NCBI RefSeq assembly: GCF_000473085.1
Contig: NZ_AXBA01000003.1
Span: 62,001 to 126,000 of the forward strand
DNA: 64,000 nucleotides
Direction: 5' to 3'
From: Azorhizobium doebereinerae UFLA1-100
GTDB lineage: Bacteria > Pseudomonadota > Alphaproteobacteria > Rhizobiales > Xanthobacteraceae
The notes under the pieces were generated by a model. That model saw nothing but the letters and a program-made list of their open reading frames with translations. It was not told where the DNA came from and made no database searches. This document shows, one piece after another, positions 37,025 to 45,678 of the stretch (its first letter is position 1; each line of letters opens with the position of its first letter). The translations under genes were made by a program, and so were the position numbers.

Positions 37025-38587
37025 ATGAAAAAGAAACTCCTCGGTACGCTTGCAACCTCGCTGCTGCTCGCCTGCAGCCTGCCCGGCCTCGCCGCGGCGG
37101 AGCCCAAGGAGGGCGGCCGGGCCAATGTGGTGGTCCAGCCCGAGCCTCCGGGCCTGATGCTCGGCATCCTCCAGAACGCCCCCACCCAGATGGTGGCGGG
37201 CAACATCTACGAGGGCCTGCTGCGCTATGACGAGAAGCTGAACCCGAAGCCGCAGCTCGCCACCTCCTGGACCATCTCGGACGACGGCAAGACCTATACG
37301 TTCAAGCTCCAGAAGGGCGTGAAGTGGCACGACGGCAAGCCCTTCACCGCCGCCGACGTGGTGTTCACCGCCGACGTCTTCCTGCGCAAGACCAACCCGC
37401 GCACGCGCGCCTCGCTGGCCTATGTGGACACCATCACCGCCCCCGATGACGAGACGGTGGTGTTCCAGCTGAAGCAGCCGTTCGGCCCGTTCATCCGCAT
37501 GTTCGAGGTCGGCACCATGCCGATCGTGCCCAAGCACATCTACGAGGGCACCGACTTCCAGGCCAATCCGGCCAACAACACGCCCATCGGCACCGGCCCG
37601 TTCAAGTTCGCCGAATGGGTGAAGGGCTCCTACATCAAGCTGGTGAAGAACCCGGACTATTACGAGAAGGGCAAGCCGCATCTCGACGAGATCTACTGGC
37701 ACGTCATCCCCGACGCGGCGGCGCGCGCGGTGGCGTTCGAGACCGGCAAGGTGGACATCCTGCCCGGCGGCTCGGTGGAGAATTTCGACGTGCCGCGCCT
37801 CGCCAAGACCAAGAATGCCTGCATCACCGACAAGGGCTGGGAGTTCCTCGCCCCGCAGTCCTGGCTGTGGTTCAACCATCGCGGCGGGCTGACCGCCGAC
37901 GTGCGCTTCCGCAAGGCGGTGTCCTACGCCATCGACCGCGACTTCGCCCGCGAGGCGCTGTGGAACGGCATGGGCAAGGTCTCCACCGGCCCGTTCGCCG
38001 ACAGCACCGCCTTCCGCGACGAGAAGGTGCTGGTGAACTACAGCTACGACCCGGCCAAGGCCAAGGCGCTGCTGAAGGAGATGGGCTACAAGGGCGAGCC
38101 GGTGCGCTTCACCCCCATGCCCTATGGCGAGACCTGGATGCGCTGGGCCGAGGCCATCAAGCAGAACCTGGAGGACGTCGGCATCAAGGTGGACATGATC
38201 ACCACCGATGTCGCCGGCTGGAACAAGAAGCTGGGCGACTGGGACTTCGATCTCTCCACCACCTTCCTCTACCAGTATGGCGACCCGGCGCTCGGCGTCT
38301 CGCGCGCCTATGTCTCCTCCAACATCGCCAAGGGCTCGCCGTTCAACAATGTGGGCGGCTATTCCAACCCTGAGGTGGACAAATTGTTCGCCGACGGCGC
38401 CGTGGCCTTCCCGGACAGCGCGCGGCAGACGATCTATTCCGCCGTGCAGAAGAAGCTCAGCGACGATGCGGTCTATGCCTGGCTGATCGACCTGAAGTTC
38501 CCGACGCTCACCCACTGCAACGTCAAGAACCTCATCACCACCGGCATCGGCGTGAACGACGGCTTCAAGGACGCCTGGATCGAGTGA
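37025..38587 (+). CDS. Peptide-type ABC transporter substrate-binding protein (family 5)
   Basis: 520-residue periplasmic binding protein with a signal peptide (MKKKLLGTLATSLLLACSL, ending near AAAE). Family-5 traits: NIYEGLLRYDEKLNPKPQLATSW, FKLQKGVKWHDGKPFTAADVVFT, IGTGPFKFAEW. It lies 64 bp after the aldolase gene and before a strong hairpin and two permease genes. The ligand may be a peptide, acylated polyamine or other cationic solute, given the deacetylase at the end of the operon; this is inference. Confidence 0.9.
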   Translation: MKKKLLGTLATSLLLACSLPGLAAAEPKEGGRANVVVQPEPPGLMLGILQNAPTQMVAGNIYEGLLRYDEKLNPKPQLATSWTISDDGKTYTFKLQKGVKWHDGKPFTAADVVFTADVFLRKTNPRTRASLAYVDTITAPDDETVVFQLKQPFGPFIRMFEVGTMPIVPKHIYEGTDFQANPANNTPIGTGPFKFAEWVKGSYIKLVKNPDYYEKGKPHLDEIYWHVIPDAAARAVAFETGKVDILPGGSVENFDVPRLAKTKNACITDKGWEFLAPQSWLWFNHRGGLTADVRFRKAVSYAIDRDFAREALWNGMGKVSTGPFADSTAFRDEKVLVNYSYDPAKAKALLKEMGYKGEPVRFTPMPYGETWMRWAEAIKQNLEDVGIKVDMITTDVAGWNKKLGDWDFDLSTTFLYQYGDPALGVSRAYVSSNIAKGSPFNNVGGYSNPEVDKLFADGAVAFPDSARQTIYSAVQKKLSDDAVYAWLIDLKFPTLTHCNVKNLITTGIGVNDGFKDAWIE

Positions 38588-38595
38588 CTTCGACG

Positions 38596-38621
38596 GGCCG
38601 GCGGGGCCTGCCCCGCCGGCC
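38596..38621 (+). other. Strong intraoperonic stem-loop after the binding-protein gene
   Basis: Perfect 11-bp stem GGCCGGCGGGG / CCCCGCCGGCC with loop CCTG, eight bases after the stop codon. No T-run follows, so partial attenuation or 3'-end protection favouring the binding protein is more likely than full termination. The 184-bp gap to 38772 holds no gene. Confidence 0.65.
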
Positions 38622-38771
38622 GTCTCCAGCCCGCGCGGCAGCGGTCGACGACCGATGCCGTCGGCATGAGAAGGCACCGTCCCCGCGAGAACGCCGGGAC
38701 GCCGTTCGACGCACCCGGACGGCGGCAGGGCGCCGCCGTCCCCCGCTTCCGCCGACGAGATCCGCTCCCGC

Positions 38772-39749
38772 ATGCAGACCCTCCAGTTCCTCCTGTCGCG
38801 GCTGGCCAAGGGCATCCTCGTGGTGCTGGCCATCGTCGTGCTCGACTTCGTGCTCATCCATCTGGCGCCGGGCGATCCGGCGTCGGTGATGGCCGGGGAA
38901 TCCGGCGCCACGGACGAGGCCTTCGTGCAGCAATTGCGGGTGAAGTTCGGCCTCGACCAGCCGTTCACCACCCAGCTCGGCCTCTATATCTGGGGCGTGG
39001 TGCGGCTCGACCTCGGCTTCTCGCACCGCCAGCAGATGCCGGTGCTGGACCTGGTGCTGGACCGCCTGCCGGCCACCCTGCTGCTCACCGGCGCGGCCTT
39101 CGTCTTCTCGCTCACCGTGGGCGTGGTGATGGGCGCCTGGGCGGCGGCGCACAAGGGCCGGCCGCTGGATCGCATCATCACCACCGTGTCCCTGGTGTTC
39201 TACGCCACGCCGCTGTTCTGGATGGCGCTGATGGCGGTGCTGATCTTCTCCGTCTGGCTCGACTGGCTGCCGGCCTTCGGCCTCTATGACGTGGGCGGCA
39301 ACGCCACGCTGGGCGAGCGGGCGCTGGACGTGGCGCGGCATCTGGTGCTGCCCGCGGTGACGCTGGGCCTGTTCTTCACCGCCGTCTATGTGCGCATGAC
39401 GCGCGCCTCCATGATCGAGGTGGCGCGGCAGGATTTCGTCAAGACGCTGCGCGCCAAGGGCCTGTCCGAGCGGGTGATCCTGCGCCGCCACGTGCTGCGC
39501 AACGCGGTGCTGCCGGTGGTGACGCTGGCCGGCGTGCAGGCCGGGCAGATGGTGGGCGGGGCGGTGATGACCGAGACCGTGTTCGCCTGGCCCGGCATCG
39601 GCCGCTTGATGTACGAGGCGCTGATCCAGCGCGACTACAACCTGCTGCTGGGCGTCTTCGTCGTCTCCGCCGCCATGGTGGTGGTGTTCAACATCCTCAC
39701 CGATCTCGTCTACCGCATGGTGGACCCGCGCATCGAGGTGTCGCGATGA
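38772..39749 (+). CDS. Peptide-type ABC transporter permease, DppB-like
   Basis: 325-residue inner-membrane protein with the DppB N-terminal helix (VVLDFVLIHLAPGDPASVMAG) and EAA loop VARQDFVKTLRAKGLSERVILRRHVLRNAVLPV spanning the usual place. Stop overlaps the next permease start (ATGA). Partner of the DppC-like permease and of the fused ATPase downstream. Confidence 0.92.
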   Translation: MQTLQFLLSRLAKGILVVLAIVVLDFVLIHLAPGDPASVMAGESGATDEAFVQQLRVKFGLDQPFTTQLGLYIWGVVRLDLGFSHRQQMPVLDLVLDRLPATLLLTGAAFVFSLTVGVVMGAWAAAHKGRPLDRIITTVSLVFYATPLFWMALMAVLIFSVWLDWLPAFGLYDVGGNATLGERALDVARHLVLPAVTLGLFFTAVYVRMTRASMIEVARQDFVKTLRAKGLSERVILRRHVLRNAVLPVVTLAGVQAGQMVGGAVMTETVFAWPGIGRLMYEALIQRDYNLLLGVFVVSAAMVVVFNILTDLVYRMVDPRIEVSR

Positions 39750-40585
39750 AGGCCTTCTGGTCCCGCTTCCGCCGGCACAAGGCGGCCGTCGCCGGCCTGG
39801 TGGTGGTGCTGCTCGTGGTCGCCATCGCGATCGCCGCGCCCTATTTCTACCCGGTCTCGCCCTGGAAGATGGTGCAGCGGCCCTTCCTGCCGCCGTTCGC
39901 CAATCCGGCGGTGCCGCTCGGCACCGACACTTTGGGCCGCAACGTGGCCTCGGGCCTCGCCTATGGCGCCCGCGTCTCGCTGCTGATCGGCACCGTCTCG
40001 ACGCTGGTCGCGCTGGCGGTGGGCGTGCCGATCGGCGCGCTGGCGGGCTATTTCGGCGGCGTGGTGGACGACGTGCTGATGCGCTTCACCGAATTCTTCC
40101 AGACCGTGCCGAGCTTCGCGCTGGCCATCGTGCTGGTGGCGATCTTTCAGCCGAGCCTCTTCTCCATCATCATCGCCATCGCCATCGTCGGCTGGCCGCC
40201 GGTGGCGCGGCTGGTGCGCGGCGAGGTGATGGCCCAGCGCCAGCGCGAATATGTGGAGGCGGCGATCCTCGCCGGCCAGTCGCATCTCACCATCATCACA
40301 AGGCAGATCCTGCCCAATGTGGTCTCGCCCATCGTGGTGCTGGCGTCCCTGATGGTGGCTTCCGCCATCCTGCTGGAGAGTTCGCTCTCCTTCCTCGGCC
40401 TCGGCGACCCCTCCATCATGTCGTGGGGCTACATGATCGGCGCGGCGCGCACGGTGGTGCGGCAGGCGTGGTGGCTGTCGGTGTTTCCCGGCGTCGCCAT
40501 CCTGATCTCGGTGCTGGCGCTCAATCTCGTCGGCGAAGGCCTCGCCGAGGCGCTCGATCCGCGCTCCTCGCGCGACCAGGCCTGA
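39746..40585 (+). CDS. Peptide-type ABC transporter permease, DppC-like
   Basis: 279-residue inner-membrane protein with FWSRFRRHKAAVAGLVVVLL, LGTDTLGRNVASGLAYGARVSL and the EAA loop VEAAILAGQSHLTIITRQILPNV, all DppC features. Coupled to the preceding permease by a 4-bp overlap; the ATPase gene follows 10 bp later. Confidence 0.92.
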   Translation: MKAFWSRFRRHKAAVAGLVVVLLVVAIAIAAPYFYPVSPWKMVQRPFLPPFANPAVPLGTDTLGRNVASGLAYGARVSLLIGTVSTLVALAVGVPIGALAGYFGGVVDDVLMRFTEFFQTVPSFALAIVLVAIFQPSLFSIIIAIAIVGWPPVARLVRGEVMAQRQREYVEAAILAGQSHLTIITRQILPNVVSPIVVLASLMVASAILLESSLSFLGLGDPSIMSWGYMIGAARTVVRQAWWLSVFPGVAILISVLALNLVGEGLAEALDPRSSRDQA

Positions 40586-40595
40586 GGAGCGCAGC

Positions 40596-42254
40596 ATGAG
40601 CGAACCCACCGTTCCCCACGAACCCGTCCTGTCCGTCGCCAACCTCGCCATCGAGCTGCCGGCGGGCGCCGACCGGCTCTATGCGGTGGAGCATGTGAGC
40701 TTCGACATCCATCGCGGCGAGACGCTGGCCATCGTCGGCGAAAGCGGCTCGGGCAAGTCCATGTCGGCCAATGCGGTCATGGGCCTGCTGCCGCCCGGCA
40801 CCCGCGCCGCGCAGGGCACCGCCAAGCTCGACGGCATCGACCTGCTGCGGCTCGACGCGGAGGCCATGCGCGCCATCCGCGGCCGGCGCATCGGCATGAT
40901 CTTCCAGGAGCCGATGACGGCGCTCGACCCGCTGATGCGCATCGGCGACCAGATCGCCGAGGTGTTCGAGGCGCACGGCCTGCTCGCGCCCGCCGAGCGC
41001 CGCGCCCGCGCGCTGGCGCTGCTCACCGAGGTGGGCATTCCCGAGCCCGAGCGGGCGATCCATGCCTATCCGTTCCAGCTCTCCGGCGGCCAGCGCCAGC
41101 GCGTGGTCATCGCCATGGCCCTGGCGCTCGACCCGGTGCTGCTGATCGCCGACGAGCCGACCACGGCGCTGGACGTGACCACCCAGGCGCAGATCCTCAA
41201 GCTGATCCGCGAGCTCCAGGACAAGCACGGCACGGCGGTGATGTTCATCACCCACGACTTCGGCGTGGTGGCCGACATCGCCGACCGGGTGGTGGTCATG
41301 AGCAAGGGCCGCGTGGTGGAGACCGGCGCCGCGGCGGACGTGCTCGGCGCGCCGCAGGATGCCTATACGCGCCAGCTCATCGCCGCCATTCCCACCGGCC
41401 GCCCCGCCGCCGGCGACGGGCCGCGGAAGGCGGCCGGCGAAACGGTGCTGGAGGTGCGTGGCCTCACCAAGACCTACCGTTCGGCCGGCGGCTTCTTCCG
41501 GCCCGCCCGCGTGGTCCATGCGGTGCGCGACGTCAGCTTCGATCTGGCCCGTGGCGAGACTTTGGGCGTGGTGGGCGAGAGCGGCTCGGGCAAGTCCTCG
41601 CTCGGCCGCTGCCTGGTGCGGCTGATCGAGCCGGACGCGGGCTCCATCCGCCTCAACGGGCAGGAGACCATGGGCCAGTCGGTGGGCGAGATGCGCATCT
41701 GGCGGCGGCGCATGCAGATGGTGTTCCAGGACCCCTACGGCTCGCTCAACCCGCGCACCCGCGTCGGCCGCATCGTCGCCGAAGGGCCGATCGCCGCCGG
41801 CATGCCCATCGGCGCGGCGCTAAAGAAGGCCGGCGACCTGCTGGCGCTGGTGGGGCTCGACGCCTCGGCGGTGGACCGTTTCCCGCATGAATTTTCCGGC
41901 GGCCAGCGCCAGCGCATCGGCATCGCCCGCGCGCTCGCGCTTGATCCGGAGATCATCATCGCCGACGAGGCGGTGTCCGCCCTCGACGTGTCGATCCAGG
42001 CGCAGGTGCTGCGGCTGCTGGCCGACCTGAAGACGCGGCTCGACCTCGCGCTGATCTTCATCACCCACGACCTGCGGGTCGCCGCCACCATCTGCGACAA
42101 GGTGGCGGTGATGCGTAAGGGCGAGGTGGTGGAGATGGGGCCGGCGGCGCAAGTGTTCGGCGATCCGCAGCATGAATATACCCGGCGCCTGATCGCGGCG
42201 ATCCCCGGGCGGGCCGAGGGCGATGCCTTCGGCGCAAGGGCCGCGGCCATCTGA
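40596..42254 (+). CDS. Fused two-domain peptide-type ABC transporter ATPase
   Basis: 552-residue ATPase with two nucleotide-binding domains. First: Walker A GESGSGKS (48-55), LSGGQRQR, Walker [12 protein letters not shown]. Second: Walker A GESGSGKS near 326, [25 protein letters not shown] before the ATG. It drives the transporter encoded just upstream, and a deacetylase gene starts 22 bp after its stop. Confidence 0.93.
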   Translation: MSEPTVPHEPVLSVANLAIELPAGADRLYAVEHVSFDIHRGETLAIVGESGSGKSMSANAVMGLLPPGTRAAQGTAKLDGIDLLRLDAEAMRAIRGRRIGMIFQEPMTALDPLMRIGDQIAEVFEAHGLLAPAERRARALALLTEVGIPEPERAIHAYPFQLSGGQRQRVVIAMALALDPVLLIADEPTTALDVTTQAQILKLIRELQDKHGTAVMFITHDFGVVADIADRVVVMSKGRVVETGAAADVLGAPQDAYTRQLIAAIPTGRPAAGDGPRKAAGETVLEVRGLTKTYRSAGGFFRPARVVHAVRDVSFDLARGETLGVVGESGSGKSSLGRCLVRLIEPDAGSIRLNGQETMGQSVGEMRIWRRRMQMVFQDPYGSLNPRTRVGRIVAEGPIAAGMPIGAALKKAGDLLALVGLDASAVDRFPHEFSGGQRQRIGIARALALDPEIIIADEAVSALDVSIQAQVLRLLADLKTRLDLALIFITHDLRVAATICDKVAVMRKGEVVEMGPAAQVFGDPQHEYTRRLIAAIPGRAEGDAFGARAAAI

Positions 42255-42276
42255 GGCCGGGCCGCGAGAGGACGAG

Positions 42277-43311
42277 ATGAAGATCATTTTCGACGAGCGC
42301 CAGCTCAAGCACGATCCGGAACTCTATTTCCGCCGGGGCGCCTTCATTCCCCATCCCGAGCAGCCGCAGCGCGCCATCCTGCTGCGCGACGCGCTGCTGG
42401 CCGCCGGCCATACCCGCCAGATGCCCGCCGACCACGGTCTCGATCCCATCAAGGCGGTGCACGATCCGGCCTATGTGGACTTCCTCATGTCCGCCTGGCC
42501 GGCCTGGGTGGAGGCCACCGGCACCACGGTTCCGGCGGTGCCGAACTATCACACCGACCGGCGCAACTTCCGGGTTCCGACCGGGGTCATCGGCCGGCTG
42601 GGCTATTATTCCACCGACACCTCATGCCCCATCGTCGAGGGCACGGCGGAGGCCATCTACTGGTCGGCGCAGACCGCCATCGACGCCGCCGAGCGCGTGC
42701 GCTCCGGCGCGGAGGGGCACATCTATGCCCTGTGCCGCCCGCCGGGCCACCATGCGGTGCTCGACGCCAGCTGGGGCTTCTGCTTCTTCAACAATGCGGC
42801 GGTGGCGGCGCAGCATCTGCGCGGGCGTTTCGGCAAGGTGGCGGTGCTGGACGTGGACACCCATGCGGGCAACGGCACGCAGGACATCTTCCACGCCCGC
42901 GGCGACGTGCTCTATGTCTCGATCCACACCGACCCCAGCGACTATACGCCCTTCTTCATCGGCTATGCGGACGAGACCGGCATCGGCGCGGGCGAAGGCG
43001 CCACGCGCAATCTGGTGCTGCCGGTCGGCGCCGGCGCGGAGGAGATCCTGGCGCGCTACGACGAGGCGCTGGAGGTCATCCGCGCCTTCGGCGCCGAGGC
43101 GCTGGTGGTCTCGCTCGGCCTCGACATGTCGCAGGACGATCCGCTCTCCCTGGTGGGGATGACCCGCGCGGGGTTCGAAAGCGGCGCGGCCAAGATCGCT
43201 GGTCTCGGCCTGCCCACGGTGCTGGTGCAGGAAGGCGGCTATCTGGGGCCGTCGCTGTCCGACAATGCGGTGGCCTTCCTCGGCGCCTTCGACGCCGCCC
43301 GCCGCGCCTGA
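42277..43311 (+). CDS. Acetylpolyamine amidohydrolase-like deacetylase (class II HDAC family)
   Basis: 344-residue zinc deacetylase close in length and motif positions to Mycoplana ramosa acetylpolyamine amidohydrolase. His158-His159 (RPPGHHA) form the charge relay; zinc ligands are Asp194 and His196 (DVDTHAGNG) and Asp283 (GLDMSQDDP); the catalytic Tyr322 is in QEGGY. Each is within one residue of the M. ramosa numbering. The usual DxHHGNG has become DTHAGNG, losing the second His but keeping the ligand. Cotranscription with an importer suggests it deacetylates the imported compound. Confidence 0.9.
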   Translation: MKIIFDERQLKHDPELYFRRGAFIPHPEQPQRAILLRDALLAAGHTRQMPADHGLDPIKAVHDPAYVDFLMSAWPAWVEATGTTVPAVPNYHTDRRNFRVPTGVIGRLGYYSTDTSCPIVEGTAEAIYWSAQTAIDAAERVRSGAEGHIYALCRPPGHHAVLDASWGFCFFNNAAVAAQHLRGRFGKVAVLDVDTHAGNGTQDIFHARGDVLYVSIHTDPSDYTPFFIGYADETGIGAGEGATRNLVLPVGAGAEEILARYDEALEVIRAFGAEALVVSLGLDMSQDDPLSLVGMTRAGFESGAAKIAGLGLPTVLVQEGGYLGPSLSDNAVAFLGAFDAARRA

Positions 43312-43335
43312 GCGCGGCGGGGTCGTTCCGGACGA

Positions 43336-44469
43336 TCAAGCGAGCCGTGCCATCAGGCCCGCCATCAGCCGGCCGCGCTCGGCCAGCGTATCCACCAGGA
43401 TATGCTCGTTGAGCGTATGGTAATCCCGGCCGCTGGGGCCGAGGCTGTCCAGGGTCGGGATGCCGAGCGCGCCGGTGAAATTGCCGTCCGATCCGCCGGG
43501 GGAGCTGCGGTGGGGCAGGTCGAAGCCGATCTCGGCGGCGATGGTCCTGGCCTGCTCGTAGAGCGCCAGGGCGGCCCCGTCCGGCTCCCACACCGGGCGC
43601 ACCACGCTCTTTTCCACCTCGAAGCCGGTGCCGTCCTCGCGCCGCTCGTTGAGCGCCAGGATGCGCGCGGTGCCCGCGTCCAGGTCCGCCTGGCGCTTGG
43701 ACATGCTCAGCGCCTCGCCGGAGCACGTGGTGGAGACGCAGTTCACCCACTGCCCGCCGTGCACCACGCCCACCGAGAAGGTGCAGTCCTCGGTGGTCAT
43801 GTCCTCGATCTGCGGGATGCGGCGCGCCATCTCGCGGATGGCCGAGCGGCCCTCCTTCAGCGTGGCGCCCGCGTGGCTGGGACGGCCGTAGGCGGTGAGC
43901 TTGTAGCGGGCGATGGCATAGCGCCCGGTGGTCACGCCCTTGTCCGCGTGTCCCGGCTCCGGCACCAGGATGTATTTGTGCTTTCGGGCTTCCTCCTCGA
44001 TCAGCGTGCGCGTGCCGGGGCTGCCGATCTCCTCGTCGGAGGTGAACAGGAAGGTGACGGGCAGCGGCGTGGCGATGCCCGCTTTGGCGAGCTGGATCAG
44101 CGCCTCCAGCGCGGTGAAGGTGCCGCCCTTCATGTCCATGATGCCGGGCCCCCAGCAGCGGTTGCCCTCCTGGTGGAAGGGCAGCTTTTCCAGCGTGCCG
44201 ATGGGGTGGACCGTATCGAAATGCCCCATCACCAGGATGCCGGGCGCTTCGCCCTTGGGATGGGGAAAGCGCACGCGGGCGCAGTCGCCGAGCCCGGCGG
44301 GGCCGGGGATGTGCTCGACGCTCCCGCCCGCCGCCGCCGCGTCCCGGCTTGCGAGAGCCACCGCCGCCGAGACGGCGGCGGGGCTGTAGGTCGGGCTCTC
44401 GCACTCCACCCAGGGGCGCAGCCGCGCCAGCATGGAGGCGGTGTCGAACGGCAGGGCCTTGAGGTCCAT
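43336..44469 (-). CDS. M20-family metallopeptidase (carboxypeptidase G2-like)
   Basis: 377-residue zinc hydrolase. Metal and catalytic motifs: MGHFDTVHPIG (His and catalytic Asp), GPGIMDMKGG (bridging Asp), TSDEEIGS (catalytic and ligand Glu) and the C-terminal YHTLNEHI. The dimerisation domain includes GRPSHAG. No signal peptide, so cytoplasmic. Relatives cleave C-terminal glutamate or other amino acids from peptides and N-acyl compounds. Last gene of the glycine-riboswitch operon, 10 bp after the other M20 gene. Frame is open to 44691; the ATG at 44469 is preferred. Confidence 0.9.
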   Translation of the reverse strand: MDLKALPFDTASMLARLRPWVECESPTYSPAAVSAAVALASRDAAAAGGSVEHIPGPAGLGDCARVRFPHPKGEAPGILVMGHFDTVHPIGTLEKLPFHQEGNRCWGPGIMDMKGGTFTALEALIQLAKAGIATPLPVTFLFTSDEEIGSPGTRTLIEEEARKHKYILVPEPGHADKGVTTGRYAIARYKLTAYGRPSHAGATLKEGRSAIREMARRIPQIEDMTTEDCTFSVGVVHGGQWVNCVSTTCSGEALSMSKRQADLDAGTARILALNERREDGTGFEVEKSVVRPVWEPDGAALALYEQARTIAAEIGFDLPHRSSPGGSDGNFTGALGIPTLDSLGPSGRDYHTLNEHILVDTLAERGRLMAGLMARLA

Positions 44470-44479
44470 GCGCCGCGCC

Positions 44480-45643
44480 TCAGCCGGCCGCGAGGCGGTC
44501 GGTGGCCACCGTGGCCAGCAGGCTGGCGCCCACGGGCAGGATGGCCTCGTCGAGGATGAAGCCGGGATTGTGCACCGGCACGTCGCCGCCGTGGCCGACC
44601 CAGAAATAGGCGCCCGGCACCGCCCGCAGCATGTCGGCGAAGTCCTCGCTGCCCATGATCGGCGCCACATCGGTGAGCAGGTTTTCGGCACCGACGATCT
44701 TGGCGATGCTCTTGGCGGCGGCGTCGCTCTGGGCCTCGTGGTTCACCAGCACGTCGAAGATGCTGCGGATGTCCACCTCGACTTCCATCTCGAAGGTGGC
44801 GGCGATGCCGGCGGCGATGGTGCGCATGCGCTGGCGCATGCGTTCGCCAGTGGCCGGATCGAAGAAGCGCATGGTGCCGCCGAGCGCCGCTTCCTGGGGT
44901 ATGACGTTATAGGCCGAGCCGGCGTGGATCTTGGTCACCGACAGCACGCTGGCATGCTGGGGATCGACATTGCGGCTCACCACCGATTGCAGCGCCTGCA
45001 CCAGCGCGGTGACGGCGATCACCGGGTCGCGGGAGACCTCCGGGCGCGCGCCATGGGAGCCGCAGCCCGTGATCTTGATGTCGAAGAAGTCCGCTCCGGC
45101 CTGGGCCGGGCCGGCGAAGATGCGCACCTTGCCGTCCTCGATGTTCGGCGCATTGTGCAGTCCGAACACCTCGTCGCAGGGGAAGCGCTCGAACAATTTG
45201 TCCGCCAGCATGGCCCGCGCGCCGCCCAGACCCTCTTCGGCCGGCTGGAAAATGAAATGGACGGTGCCGGCAAAATCGCGGTGGGCCGCCAGATAGCGCG
45301 CCGCGCCCAGCAGCATGGTGGTGTGGCCGTCATGGCCGCAGCCGTGGAACTTGCCGGGATATTTGGACGAGAAAGGCAGATTGGTGGCCTCGTCCATGGG
45401 CAAGGCGTCCATGTCGGCGCGCAGGCCGATGCGGCGGCCGGGACCCTTGGTGCCGTTGAGGATGCCCACCACGCCGGTCTTGCCGACGCCGCTATGCACC
45501 TCGATGCCCCAGGCGGCGAGCTTCTCGGCGACGATGCCGGAGGTGCGCACCTCCTCGAAGCCGATTTCGGGATGGGCGTGGATGTCGCGGCGGATGGCGA
45601 CGAGGTCGGCGGCAAAGGCTTCGATTTCAGGCAATGCGGGCAT
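44480..45643 (-). CDS. M20D-family amidohydrolase (hippurate hydrolase/N-acyl amino acid amidohydrolase-like)
   Basis: 387-residue metal-dependent amidohydrolase. Landmarks: RRDIHAHPEIGFEE at the N-terminus, GCGHDGHTTMLLGAA with the Cys and His metal ligands, FQPAEEG with the paired glutamates, and a late MGSEDFADM. Such enzymes split N-acylated amino acids, including hippurate (benzoyl-glycine) and acetyl amino acids. In an operon headed by a glycine riboswitch, an N-acylglycine or glycyl conjugate is an attractive substrate, but this is inference. The ATG at 45643 is used; the frame is open far upstream. Confidence 0.9.
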   Translation of the reverse strand: MPALPEIEAFAADLVAIRRDIHAHPEIGFEEVRTSGIVAEKLAAWGIEVHSGVGKTGVVGILNGTKGPGRRIGLRADMDALPMDEATNLPFSSKYPGKFHGCGHDGHTTMLLGAARYLAAHRDFAGTVHFIFQPAEEGLGGARAMLADKLFERFPCDEVFGLHNAPNIEDGKVRIFAGPAQAGADFFDIKITGCGSHGARPEVSRDPVIAVTALVQALQSVVSRNVDPQHASVLSVTKIHAGSAYNVIPQEAALGGTMRFFDPATGERMRQRMRTIAAGIAATFEMEVEVDIRSIFDVLVNHEAQSDAAAKSIAKIVGAENLLTDVAPIMGSEDFADMLRAVPGAYFWVGHGGDVPVHNPGFILDEAILPVGASLLATVATDRLAAG

Positions 45644-45678
45644 GGGATGTCTCGGGACTGGAACGTTGGGGGGAAGGC

